A DNA stretch of 47,902 bases from Bordetella parapertussis. GTDB lineage: Bacteria > Pseudomonadota > Gammaproteobacteria > Burkholderiales > Burkholderiaceae_C. Positions 22,313 through 30,266 of this stretch are shown here, piece after piece; the first letter of the stretch is position 1; every line of letters begins with the position of its first letter. The stretch lies in assembly GCA_945890735.1 (NCBI GenBank), contig CAMDCZ010000013.1:1-47902 (forward strand), read 5' to 3'. The notes under the pieces were generated by a model. The model was given only the letters and a program-made list of their open reading frames with translations. It did not search any database and was not told the origin of the DNA. Made by a program: the position numbers and the translations under genes.

Positions 22313-24179
22313 ATGGGTTCAGTGGGCCAAGTGGCCACTGCTGGTTTGCCTGGTGTCATGGGGCCTGCTTGCCATGGGTCAACACCAAGGTATCCCCGCG
22401 CTATGGTCCCAATTGCGTGTGGTGGCAGACCCGCATGCCCATTTCTCGCCTGCCCAGGCCTGGACTCAATCCCAATCACCTGCAGCGACTTACCTGACCC
22501 AGCCTAACCAAGTGCTGGGCCAGGCCAACAGTCCACCCCATTGGGCGGCCTGGAGCGTTCATTTCAAACCCACCGATGCGCAAGTCTGGTGGTTGATTTT
22601 GCAGTCACCAACCCAGGACCACAGTGCACTTTGGGTCAAACGGGATGAAGGGGCTTGGCAAGCGCAAGCCGAGCTGGGTTCAGACGACGCACCATGGGGG
22701 CATGGACATTTGCTGCCCATGTGGGTGTTGGACAGCCAGGGTGCCAAGCGCATGGATGTGATGCTGCGCACCGAAGGCCCCAACAGGGTTCAGTTTCCCT
22801 TGCGCATGGAGACACCTGCGGCATTCATGGCGCATCACCAGCGACTGATGCTGGTCATGGGCGCTGTCTTGGCGGTTCCGCTGCTGGTGATGTTTTATGC
22901 CGTGAGTTTGGTCAGGCGATTGAAAAGTCTCAAGCTGCACTTGTTTTTGGGCATGGCATTGTGTGAGCTCGTGGCGGCGGCATGGATCAGTGGTTTGTTG
23001 AACTTGCTTTGGCCGGCATGGACCCGAAGTCAAACCGCTTGGCTGGGCACTGCGGCCTATTGGTTGTTGTTTGTCTTCAGTCTGCACCACGCCCGAGCGT
23101 TTTTACGCACCGCCCAAAACCATCCCCACATCCATCATGGCCTGGGCTGGGCAGCCTTGGCTTGGTGGTGCGTCGTGCCAGTCTGCGCCTTGTTCGCGCC
23201 CACAGGCTTGCGTACCCTGCTGCTCTATGGGGGCTCACTGCATGCCAGCGGCATGGTTGTCTTGGCGTGGCGGTGTTGGCGTGAACAACCCAGTGCTGCG
23301 CGCGCCTTGTTCGGGGGTGTCTGGTTGGTGTATTTGTCCTCGATGGCGGTTTACTGGGCATACCGCTGGTGGGAATGGCCCTTGTTCATCACCTTGGGTG
23401 TGCAGTTTGTGCAAGGTGCTTTGGTGTCGACCTTGTTGGGCTTATCCGTCTGTGTGCAGGTGATCGCAGAGCGTCAGGCTCTGCGGCAAAGCAACACCTT
23501 GTCGCAAGCTCGGCACCGCTGGTATGCCGCAGCCCACCATGACTTGTGGCAACCCTTGCAAAGCATCCAGCTCTATGCCAATGCCTTGATGACGGCCAGC
23601 GCATCACAACGGCCAGGCTTGGTCAACGGCATGCGTTTGGCGACCGCCTCGGTGGATGACTTCATGAACCAGCTGCGGGACTGGTCAAACGAGACACCAG
23701 ACGGCATGTCCAAGCAGCCGCCTGTGGTGCAGGTGAATCTGGCGGACCTGCTGTCCCCTTTGGTGGAGGAGTTCCGACCCTTGGCATCGATGCGTCATGT
23801 GGTGTTGCGCAGCCATTGCCCGGCCATTGAAGTCATGGCACACCCGCCAGCGGTGCAGCGGATGGTTCGCAACCTGTTGTCCAATGCCTTGCAGTACACC
23901 CCGGCAGGTGGGCGCGTGTTGCTCGGCGTCAGGCGCGCTGGCCCATGGGCCTGGGTGCTTTGCTGGGACAACGGCATTGGCATGTCAGAGGCCCAGGCGC
24001 AGGTGTGTTTTGAGGCGTTCACCCGGGCCGATGTCGACCGAGGGTCTGCGCACCATTTGGGCTTGGGCCTGTTCAGTGTGAAACAGTTGGCAGCCCGACA
24101 CCGCTTGCCCACCCGGCTGCAAAGCGAGCTGGGCAAGGGGACGGTGGTGGGTTTTGGCTTGCCCTTGCTGCCTCGGTAA
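22290..24179 (+). CDS. Membrane sensor histidine kinase with 7TM-type sensor
   Basis: A 629-residue sensor kinase. One N-terminal helix (about 14-30) is followed by a periplasmic domain of about 150 residues resembling 7TMR-DISMED2 (AWSVHFKPTDAQVWWLIL and SALWVKRDEGAW). Then come about seven helices (about 185-390) and the kinase core. The H-box is YAAAHHDLWQPLQS with His417 as likely phosphoacceptor, the N-box NLLSNALQYTP holds Asn532, the G1 box is WDNGIGM with Asp560, and G2 is LGLGLFSVK. HDLWQPL replaces the HDLRQPL common in this subfamily. The ATG at 22290 overlaps the regulator gene by 23 bases. The ligand is not predictable; carbohydrates are a family possibility only. Confidence 0.85.
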   Translation: MAQTRKHEWVQWAKWPLLVCLVSWGLLAMGQHQGIPALWSQLRVVADPHAHFSPAQAWTQSQSPAATYLTQPNQVLGQANSPPHWAAWSVHFKPTDAQVWWLILQSPTQDHSALWVKRDEGAWQAQAELGSDDAPWGHGHLLPMWVLDSQGAKRMDVMLRTEGPNRVQFPLRMETPAAFMAHHQRLMLVMGAVLAVPLLVMFYAVSLVRRLKSLKLHLFLGMALCELVAAAWISGLLNLLWPAWTRSQTAWLGTAAYWLLFVFSLHHARAFLRTAQNHPHIHHGLGWAALAWWCVVPVCALFAPTGLRTLLLYGGSLHASGMVVLAWRCWREQPSAARALFGGVWLVYLSSMAVYWAYRWWEWPLFITLGVQFVQGALVSTLLGLSVCVQVIAERQALRQSNTLSQARHRWYAAAHHDLWQPLQSIQLYANALMTASASQRPGLVNGMRLATASVDDFMNQLRDWSNETPDGMSKQPPVVQVNLADLLSPLVEEFRPLASMRHVVLRSHCPAIEVMAHPPAVQRMVRNLLSNALQYTPAGGRVLLGVRRAGPWAWVLCWDNGIGMSEAQAQVCFEAFTRADVDRGSAHHLGLGLFSVKQLAARHRLPTRLQSELGKGTVVGFGLPLLPR

Positions 24180-24215
24180 GATGGCGCGCATTCACAACAC
24201 CATGGAGTCAGTGAC

Positions 24216-24506
24216 ATGGCAGCCTATATCCTTGTCGATGGTTTGGTCACCGATGCTGAAAAGATGGAGCAGTACAAAGCCTTGGCCAAGCCCTTGGTCG
24301 AGTCGTTTGGTGGCGAATACCTGGCCCGCGGGGGGGCCATGAGCGTCAAAGAAAACCAGCGATGGACCCCCACCCGTTTGGTTTTGTTGAAATTTCCATC
24401 CGTGGCGCAGGCAGAGGCTTTTTATCACGCCCCCGCATACCAAGCGATTTTGCCGCTGAGTCAACAAGCTTCAGAAAGAACCTTGGTGATCTTGGAGGGG
24501 ATGTGA
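24216..24506 (+). CDS. DUF1330 (dimeric alpha/beta barrel) protein
   Basis: A 96-residue cytosolic protein of the DUF1330 family, a ferredoxin-like dimeric alpha/beta-barrel fold with no settled function. Family landmarks are the AAYILVDGLVTD start, the FGGEYLARGG strand-loop and LVLLKFPSVAQAEAFYHAPAYQ split across the central helix. GGAG (24204-24207) precedes the ATG. It is 36 bases downstream of the kinase gene and could be read from the same transcript. It ends 5 bases before the convergent tolA stop. Confidence 0.88.
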   Translation: MAAYILVDGLVTDAEKMEQYKALAKPLVESFGGEYLARGGAMSVKENQRWTPTRLVLLKFPSVAQAEAFYHAPAYQAILPLSQQASERTLVILEGM

Positions 24507-24511
24507 GGACT

Positions 24512-25372
24512 TCAGTCGCGCGGCCTGAACAAAAACGCAATCTTGTTGGGCACGTTGCCGTTTTCATCACGGGGCAGCGAGCCGGTTTTTTCAACCGCAT
24601 TCAGCACGGCTTGGTCCCAAGCGGCGTTGCCGCTGGAGACCGTCAACTTGGCGCCGATGATTTGACCTGACGGGCTGCAAGTGACCTCGACTTCGGCCGC
24701 AGGGTTGCCCACCACATTCAGCAACTGGGTGTCTGAAAACACGATGTTGGGTTTGACCTTGGCGCGCAACTTGCCCAAATAAGAGGCACTGGGGGCGGCG
24801 GCGTTGACTGCCTTGCCGGTGTCAGCAGGCGCACCCGTGGCATCTGCCAAGCCCCTCAAACGCTTCACCTCCTCTTGGTGACGTTGTTCGGCCTTTTGGG
24901 CTTGTTCTGCTTTTTGCTGGGCCAGTTGTTTGGCCTTCTCGGCTTTCTTGTCTTTGGCTTCCTTGAGCTTGGCTTCTCGTTTGGCCTTGGCTTCTTGCAA
25001 GGCCTTGTCCTTGGCTTCTTTTTGTTTTTGCTTGTCGATGGCTATTTGGGCCTGGGCACTGGGCTTGGGCGGTTCAACCGGGGCGGGCGGTGGTGGCGGT
25101 GGCTCAGGTTCGGGTTCTGGCGTGGGTTCTGGCACAGGCGTGGGCTTGACCTCTTCCGCCAAGGACTGGAGATCTTCCCCTTTGGCTGCCACGGGCTGTG
25201 GGATCGACGACCACAATTCGGCTTCCACACTCAGGTCCTGTGCTTGGTCCTGCCACCGCACCCCCCAGGTGAGTGCCAACACCAACAAGGCGTGCACGAA
25301 CAATGCCAAGAACATGGCACGCCCACCCCCAGGGGGTGGTGGTGGGCCAAACTCAAGATGGGGTGCAGCCAC
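24512..25372 (-). CDS. tolA: Cell envelope integrity protein TolA
   Basis: A 286-residue TolA, linking the inner-membrane TolQR motor to TolB/Pal at the outer membrane. A short cytoplasmic N-terminus with a proline run leads to one transmembrane helix (about 20-38, FLALFVHALLVLALTWGV). A Pro/Glu-rich stretch (about 75-105) follows, then a long Lys/Ala/Glu coiled-coil helix (about 108-170, KDKALQEAKAKREAKLKEAK). The C-terminal domain (about 195-286) has TonB/TolA-like VEVTCSPSGQI and FLFRPRD. The start codon is GTG at 25372, 15 bases after tolR, with no strong ribosome site; an ATG at codon 20 would cut the cytoplasmic tail. tolB and pal do not follow. Confidence 0.9.
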   Translation of the reverse strand: MAAPHLEFGPPPPPGGGRAMFLALFVHALLVLALTWGVRWQDQAQDLSVEAELWSSIPQPVAAKGEDLQSLAEEVKPTPVPEPTPEPEPEPPPPPPAPVEPPKPSAQAQIAIDKQKQKEAKDKALQEAKAKREAKLKEAKDKKAEKAKQLAQQKAEQAQKAEQRHQEEVKRLRGLADATGAPADTGKAVNAAAPSASYLGKLRAKVKPNIVFSDTQLLNVVGNPAAEVEVTCSPSGQIIGAKLTVSSGNAAWDQAVLNAVEKTGSLPRDENGNVPNKIAFLFRPRD

Positions 25373-25387
25373 GGTCAGACGCTCACT

Positions 25388-25834
25388 TCATTCACCCAGG
25401 GTCACTGACAAACCGACACGTTGCACGCCAGCGCGCTGCAACTGGTCCATCAGTTTGACCACGTTTTCGTAGGCAATTTTTTTGTCCGCACTGATCACCA
25501 CGGGGGTGTTGGCATTGCCCGCTTGGAGTTGCAATGCGATCTTGGCCACCGTGTCCATGGTCGCATCCAGGCTGACATGGGTGCCTGCAGACTTGTCTGG
25601 CTTGCGAGACTTCACCACGATCTTGAGGCTTTTGTCGATTTCAATCGTGATCACTTGGTCAGGTACCGCGCTGGCCTTGCCCACACTGGGCACATCGATC
25701 ACGCTGGGGGTCAGCAATGGGGCTGTGACCATGAAGATGATCAGCAGCACCAACATCACGTCAATGAACGGCACCATGTTGATGTCGCTCATGTTGCGGC
25801 GGGCGCCTCGGTTACGCATGGATGCAGTGGCCAT
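25388..25834 (-). CDS. tolR: TolR / ExbD-family biopolymer transport protein
   Basis: A 148-residue TolR. The cytoplasmic N-terminus (RNRGARRNMSDINMVPFIDV) leads into a single transmembrane helix (about 20-40) that begins with the conserved PFIDVMLVLLIIFM. Its aspartate is the proton-path residue in this family. A periplasmic domain of about 100 residues follows, ending in RAGVQRVGLSVTLGE. The position between tolQ (14 bases upstream) and tolA (15 bases downstream) assigns it to the Tol rather than the Ton system. Confidence 0.93.
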   Translation of the reverse strand: MATASMRNRGARRNMSDINMVPFIDVMLVLLIIFMVTAPLLTPSVIDVPSVGKASAVPDQVITIEIDKSLKIVVKSRKPDKSAGTHVSLDATMDTVAKIALQLQAGNANTPVVISADKKIAYENVVKLMDQLQRAGVQRVGLSVTLGE

Positions 25835-25848
25835 GTTGCCTGCCTCGC

Positions 25849-26538
25849 TCAGCGTCCAGCGGCGGCTTGGGCGCCGACGTTGCGTTGCAAGATGTTGGAG
25901 AACTCTTCAATGAAGGTTTCGAGCTTGTTGGCCACCCGGTCGATGTCGCGGGAGAAGCGGTTGTAGGCCAACACCGCCGGAATCGCAGCAAACAAACCGA
26001 TGGCGGTGGCGACCAAAGCTTCGGCAATGCCAGGAGCGACTTTGGCCAAGGTGACTTGTTGCAAGGAGGCCAAACCGGTGAATGCGTGCATGATGCCCCA
26101 GACGGTGCCAAACAAGCCGACATAGGGCGACACCGAACCGACAGAGGCCAGCATGGACAGGTTGGATTCAATCTCATCCATTTCGCGCTGCAAGCTGGCG
26201 CGCATGGCGCGTCTGGCACCGTCCATGAGCAAACCACTGTCGCTGATGCGTCGCTCGCGCAGTTTTTGGTATTCGCGCATGCCGCTGGCAAAAATGCGCT
26301 CCATCGGGCCTGCGAGCTTGGCGTTTTGCTGGGCAGCTGCAAACAATTCGTTGAGGCTTTTGCCCGACCAAAACTCACGCTCAAAGTCTTCGTTGAGGTT
26401 CTTGACCTCAGACAAGGACAGGATTTTGCGAAAAATAGCAGCCCAACTCAATACCGACACCGACAGCAGGATCAGCACCACCGCTTGCACCACCCAACTG
26501 GCGTTGAGTAACAGGTGGATGATTGAAAAGTCATTCAT
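25849..26538 (-). CDS. tolQ: TolQ proton-channel protein
   Basis: A 229-residue TolQ of the MotA/TolQ/ExbB family. The first helix is at about 10-30 (LLNASWVVQAVVLILLSVSV). A large cytoplasmic loop follows, then two more helices at about 130-155 and 168-190, with the signature GLFGTVWGIMHAF and VAPGIAEALVATAIGLFAAI. With TolR it forms the motor that energises outer-membrane constriction at division. The start ATG at 26538 overlaps the ybgC stop (ATGA); the longer frame lies in ybgC. Downstream are tolR and tolA. Confidence 0.95.
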   Translation of the reverse strand: MNDFSIIHLLLNASWVVQAVVLILLSVSVLSWAAIFRKILSLSEVKNLNEDFEREFWSGKSLNELFAAAQQNAKLAGPMERIFASGMREYQKLRERRISDSGLLMDGARRAMRASLQREMDEIESNLSMLASVGSVSPYVGLFGTVWGIMHAFTGLASLQQVTLAKVAPGIAEALVATAIGLFAAIPAVLAYNRFSRDIDRVANKLETFIEEFSNILQRNVGAQAAAGR

Positions 26539-26942
26539 GACAAAAGCTCCAAAATTGAGGTGGGAATCCGTTCGGGTTTCAAGCTGACCGCCTGCACCCA
26601 ACCAATGCGTATCGTGCCCTCGCACAACAGGGTTCGACGACCCTCGGCTTCCAAGCGCCAGGCTTGCTGGGCAATCACCAGGCTGGCGCGGCCCTTGTCT
26701 TGCAAAGCGGCGCTGACTTGCAGCAAGTCGTCAAGTTGAGCCGGTCGATGGTATTTCAATTGGGTCTCGCTCACGACAAACATACCGCCCGTGTCGTTTT
26801 TGAGTTGTTGTTGCTCCAGGCCCAAGTGCCGCAACCACTCGGTGCGGGCGCGCTCGAAAAACTTGAGGTAGTTGGCGTAGAAAACAATGCCGCCGGCATC
26901 GGTGTCTTCCCAATAGACCCGCACGGGGAATTCAAAACTCAT
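26535..26942 (-). CDS. ybgC: Tol-Pal-associated acyl-CoA thioesterase
   Basis: A 135-residue hot-dog-fold thioesterase of the YbgC/4HBT class that hydrolyses acyl-CoAs and is habitually linked to tolQRA. The signature WEDTDAGGIVFYANYLKFFE is present, with Asp15 as the likely catalytic residue. The histidine found after the DTD motif in E. coli YbgC is a tyrosine here (VFYANY). The protein is cytosolic with normal length. Both ends overlap neighbours by four bases (ATGA): the aminotransferase upstream and tolQ downstream. Confidence 0.93.
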   Translation of the reverse strand: MSFEFPVRVYWEDTDAGGIVFYANYLKFFERARTEWLRHLGLEQQQLKNDTGGMFVVSETQLKYHRPAQLDDLLQVSAALQDKGRASLVIAQQAWRLEAEGRRTLLCEGTIRIGWVQAVSLKPERIPTSILELLS

Positions 26943-28129
26943 GCAGCCTCCAGCAAATGACGCAAGCGATCGGCGGCCGCGTCCAAGTCAGGCAGTGAAC
27001 TGGCCGTGGAGAAACGCACAAAGTCGCCTGGCGCGTGCACACCAAAGTCACGTCCTGGGGTGATGGCCACGTGGGCTTCACGCATGACATGCTCAGCGAA
27101 AGCCCAGCTGTCGCTCAAGCCCAGGCGCTTGCAGGCATCTCGGCAATCGGCCCAGGCGTAAAACGCCCCGTCAGGCATCACGGGCACGTTCAGGCCGATG
27201 GCGTTGAGTTGGGGGATGAAATGGTCACGCCTGGCTTTGAAGGCGCCGCGGCGTTCTTCATACAGGGCCAAGCTGTCGGTTTCAAAGCAGGCCAGGGCGG
27301 CGTGTTGGGCCACACTGCTGGCGCAAATGAACAGGTTTTGCGCCATGCGCTCGAGCACCGGCACCAAAGCGTCGGGAACCACCAACCAGCCCAAGCGCCA
27401 ACCGGTCATGTTGAAGTATTTGGAAAAACTGTTGATGCTGATGAGCTGGTCGTCCAGTGCCAATGCGGTTTGACCATAGGCGCTTTCATAACTGAGGCCA
27501 AGGTAAATTTCGTCCACCAAAGTGATGCCGCCGCGCTGCCTGACCAGGTGGTGGATGCGGGCCAATTCAGCCGCAGCTATCGAGGTGCCTGTGGGGTTGG
27601 AGGGAGAAGCCAACAACACACCGCGGGTGCGGGCACCCCAATGGGCCTCAACCTGATCGGCACTCAGCTGAAAACGCTGCTCTGGGCCGGCGGGCAGCAG
27701 CACAGCCCGGCCTTCCGCCGCGCTCACGAAATGCCGGTTGCAGGGGTAGCTGGGGTCGGGCATCAACACCTCGTCACCGGCTTCAATCAGGGCCAGGCAA
27801 GCCAATTGCAAAGCGGCCGATGCCCCGGCAGTGACCACGATCCGCCTGGCAGGCACGTTCACCCCAAACCGCGAGGCGTACCAAGCACTGATGCGCTCTC
27901 GCAGTGCTTCCAGCCCCAGCGCGTTGGTGTATTGGGTGCGGCCATCGCGAATGGCTTTTTCAGCGGCGGCTTGCACCAGAGGTGGTGCGGTGAAATCGGG
28001 CTCGCCGATGTTCAAAAACAGCATGGGTTTGTCGCTGCCTTGCGCATCCAAGGCCACGGCTTGCGCGGCTTTGGCCATTTCCATCACGTAAAAAGGTTGG
28101 ATGCGCTGGGCGCGTTGGGTCACACGCAT
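26939..28129 (-). CDS. Class I/II aminotransferase (aspartate aminotransferase type)
   Basis: A 396-residue fold-type I PLP aminotransferase. The substrate-loop LNIGEPDF (39-46), AGASAALQLA (101-110), PSNPTG (176-181), DEIYLGLSY and SFSKYFNMTGWRLGW with the PLP lysine Lys237 are all visible. The C-terminal FVRFSTASS provides the carboxylate-binding arginine. Annotations for such proteins range from aspartate to alanine or aromatic aminotransferase, and sequence alone does not decide. The ATG at 28129 is 7 bases after nusB; an upstream frame extension is Arg/Pro-rich and overlaps nusB. It overlaps ybgC by four bases, an unusual amino-acid enzyme between nusB and the tol genes. Confidence 0.9.
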   Translation of the reverse strand: MRVTQRAQRIQPFYVMEMAKAAQAVALDAQGSDKPMLFLNIGEPDFTAPPLVQAAAEKAIRDGRTQYTNALGLEALRERISAWYASRFGVNVPARRIVVTAGASAALQLACLALIEAGDEVLMPDPSYPCNRHFVSAAEGRAVLLPAGPEQRFQLSADQVEAHWGARTRGVLLASPSNPTGTSIAAAELARIHHLVRQRGGITLVDEIYLGLSYESAYGQTALALDDQLISINSFSKYFNMTGWRLGWLVVPDALVPVLERMAQNLFICASSVAQHAALACFETDSLALYEERRGAFKARRDHFIPQLNAIGLNVPVMPDGAFYAWADCRDACKRLGLSDSWAFAEHVMREAHVAITPGRDFGVHAPGDFVRFSTASSLPDLDAAADRLRHLLEAA

Positions 28130-28136
28130 GGGCGTT

Positions 28137-28670
28137 TCAGTCGGCCGCCTGATTGGCCGAGGTGGTCTGCGGGTTTTTCGCTGCCTGGTCGGCTTGCACT
28201 TCAAGGGCGCGCAGTTGTGGCGCCAAGCCGTTGAGCACCGCGTTCACGTATTTGTGACCATCGGTGCCGCCAAAGGATTTCGCCAATTCAATGCATTCAT
28301 TGATCACCACGCGCCATGGGATGTCAATGCAATGCTTCATCTCATACGCGCCAATCCACAGCACAGCGTGTTCGATCGGGGAGAGCTCAGCCATCTTGCG
28401 GTCCAGCAGTGGCAGGATCAAGGCGTCGAGCTCAGCGGCTTGGTCCGCACAGCCATGCAGCAAGGCATCGAAATGCACCGTGTCGGCTTTGTTGAAACCG
28501 CTCAACTCGCGGGTGAACAGGTCCACGTCTTCTGCGGGGTTCTTGCCCACCAGCACTTGGTAAAGGGCCTGCACCGCAAAGCCGCGTGCCTTGGTGCGGG
28601 CGGCTCTGGCGCTGGCTCGGCGCATGTCGCTGGTTTTGGCGGGGGCTGCAGGGGTATCGTGTTCGCTCAT
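28137..28670 (-). CDS. nusB: Transcription antitermination factor NusB
   Basis: A 177-residue NusB, the all-helical factor that with NusE binds boxA RNA in rRNA antitermination. The core runs from about residue 20 (ARTKARGFAVQALYQVLV) to 150, with DALILPLLDR, HAVLWIGAYEM and VVINECIELAKSFG, all family hallmarks. Extra low-complexity tails occur at the N-terminus (SEHDTPAAPAKTSD) and the C-terminus (Gln/Ala-rich, NQAAD end). The start overlaps the ribH stop by four bases, the common ribH-nusB pairing in proteobacteria. Confidence 0.95.
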   Translation of the reverse strand: MSEHDTPAAPAKTSDMRRASARAARTKARGFAVQALYQVLVGKNPAEDVDLFTRELSGFNKADTVHFDALLHGCADQAAELDALILPLLDRKMAELSPIEHAVLWIGAYEMKHCIDIPWRVVINECIELAKSFGGTDGHKYVNAVLNGLAPQLRALEVQADQAAKNPQTTSANQAAD

Positions 28671-29134
28671 GACAGGCTTTGCAATAACAAGGCCATTTCA
28701 ACCGCCACCCGCGCGGCGTCTCGGCCTTTGTCGGTTTGACGGGCAATGGCTTGTGCTTCGTTTTCGGTGGTGAGGATGGTGTTGGCGATCGGCAGGCCGT
28801 GGTCCAAGGCCAGCTGAGTGATGGCCGCGCCCGACTCGTTGGCCACCAGTTCAAAGTGGTAGGTTTCACCTCGGATGATGCAGCCCAAAGCAATCAGCGC
28901 GTCGAAATGTTGGCTTTGTGCCATGGCTTGCAACGCGATGGGCACCTCCAAGGCACCAGGCACTTGCACCAGGGTGATGTGGTCTGGCGAGACGTTCAGT
29001 GCGTGCAGTTCATCGGTGCAGGCCTTGGCCAAAGCGTTGGTGATACTGGGGTTAAAGCGGGCTTGAACAATGCCGATGCGCAATGCACTGCCGTCCAAGT
29101 CGGTTCGGGTCGCGCTCAGGTCGGGGTGGTGCAT
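28667..29134 (-). CDS. ribH: 6,7-dimethyl-8-ribityllumazine synthase
   Basis: A 155-residue lumazine synthase condensing 5-amino-6-ribitylaminouracil with dihydroxybutanone phosphate, the penultimate riboflavin step. Motifs are IGIVQARFNPSIT near the N-terminus, VPGALEVPIALQ, ALGCIIRGETYHFE with the catalytic histidine, and ANTILTTENEAQA. Length is typical for the cage-forming bacterial enzyme. The ATG at 29134 is one base after the ribBA stop; an upstream ATG inside ribBA is rejected. It overlaps nusB by four bases. Confidence 0.95.
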   Translation of the reverse strand: MHHPDLSATRTDLDGSALRIGIVQARFNPSITNALAKACTDELHALNVSPDHITLVQVPGALEVPIALQAMAQSQHFDALIALGCIIRGETYHFELVANESGAAITQLALDHGLPIANTILTTENEAQAIARQTDKGRDAARVAVEMALLLQSLS

Positions 29135-29135
29135 G

Positions 29136-30266
29136 TCAATCCTTGGAGACGTAGCCGGTGATTTCCAGGCCATAACCGGTCATGCTGGGCATGCGCCGGG
29201 GGTTGCCCATGAGGCGCATTTTGTGCACCCCACAGTCGCGCAAAATTTGGGCACCCACACCGTAGCTGCGCAAATCCATGCGGCCACGCTCTGGGCCATG
29301 GGCCGAACGTGCCGTGCCGTCAAACTGCGACAGCAGTTGTTCACCGCTTTCGCCGCAGTTGAGCAAGACCACCACGCCCGTGCCTTCTTTGGCGATGCGT
29401 TGCAAGGTGGCATCCAAACCCCAGGAATGCATGACCCGTTGCGGCTCCAAGGCGTCAAGCACCGACAGCGGTTCGTGCACACGCGCCAGCACCTCGGTTT
29501 GCGCCCCCCAGTGGCCCTTGACCAGCGCCAGGTGCACGTCGCCACTGGTCATGTCTTTATAGGCATTGGCGGTGAATTCGCCATGTGCCGTCAACAGCGG
29601 GCGCGAACCCACTTTGTGGACCAGGGATTCGTTTTTGCTGCGGTAGGCGATCAAGTCGGCGATGGTGCCGATCTTCAAGCCGTGGGTGGCGGCAAAGATT
29701 TGCAGGTCTGGCAAACGCGCCATGCTGCCGTCGTCTTTCATGATTTCGCAAATCACCGATGAGGGCGAACAACCCGCCATGGCCGCCAGGTCGCAGCCTG
29801 CCTCGGTGTGGCCTGCACGCATGAGCACGCCGCCTTTGACCGCTTGCAAGGGGAACACGTGGCCGGGTTGCACCAAGTCAGTGGCTTGGGTGTCTTTGGC
29901 CACCGCCACTTCGATGGTGCGGGCCCGGTCAGCGGCTGAGATGCCCGTGGTCACGCCCACGGCGGCTTCGATCGACACGGTGAATGCGGTGCTGTAGACC
30001 GTGCCGTTTTGCGCGGCCATGGGTGGGAGTTTCAAAAACTCGCAGCGCTCGCGGGTGAGGGTCAGGCAAATCAGGCCTCGGCCAAAGCGGGCCATGAAAT
30101 TGATCGCCTCCGGCGTCACATGGTCAGCGGCCAAGACCAAATCGCCTTCATTCTCGCGGTCTTCCTCATCGACCAAGATGACCATGCGGCCCGCTTTCAT
30201 CTCGGCCACGATGTCTTCGACCGGCGAAATACCCACAGGCGAGGTGGCGTTGGCTGCGATGGTCAT
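29136..30266 (-). CDS. ribBA: RibBA-like protein: DHBP synthase fused to a degenerate GTP cyclohydrolase II domain
   Basis: A 376-residue fusion. The N-terminal RibB domain (about 14-207) looks active: DEEDRENEGD (33-42) and RAGHTEAGCDLA (150-161) carry the metal and substrate residues for making dihydroxybutanone phosphate from ribulose 5-phosphate. The C-terminal domain (about 215-370) is related to GTP cyclohydrolase II, but its zinc site is lost. Where RibA has the C-x10-C-x-C cluster after RVHSE, this protein reads RVHEPLSVLDALEP, with no cysteine. The only cysteines there, 304 and 345, are elsewhere, and the RibA ANHxLGFxxD loop is absent. By family knowledge this is the RibBX kind; a true RibA must lie elsewhere. 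The start shares one base with the ribE stop (TGATG). Confidence 0.93.
   Translation of the reverse strand: MTIAANATSPVGISPVEDIVAEMKAGRMVILVDEEDRENEGDLVLAADHVTPEAINFMARFGRGLICLTLTRERCEFLKLPPMAAQNGTVYSTAFTVSIEAAVGVTTGISAADRARTIEVAVAKDTQATDLVQPGHVFPLQAVKGGVLMRAGHTEAGCDLAAMAGCSPSSVICEIMKDDGSMARLPDLQIFAATHGLKIGTIADLIAYRSKNESLVHKVGSRPLLTAHGEFTANAYKDMTSGDVHLALVKGHWGAQTEVLARVHEPLSVLDALEPQRVMHSWGLDATLQRIAKEGTGVVVLLNCGESGEQLLSQFDGTARSAHGPERGRMDLRSYGVGAQILRDCGVHKMRLMGNPRRMPSMTGYGLEITGYVSKD

Noticed and set aside
25010..25150. Repetitive Pro/Glu- and Lys/Ala-rich DNA in tolA, considered as a repeat or CRISPR-like array
   Set aside because: The repetition comes from the coding of the TolA linker and coiled coil; there are no regular repeats with unique spacers.
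27035..28234. Long plus-strand open frame opposite the aminotransferase
   Set aside because: It is a mirror of a high-G+C gene with low-complexity translation and no ribosome site; the minus-strand aminotransferase has all catalytic motifs.
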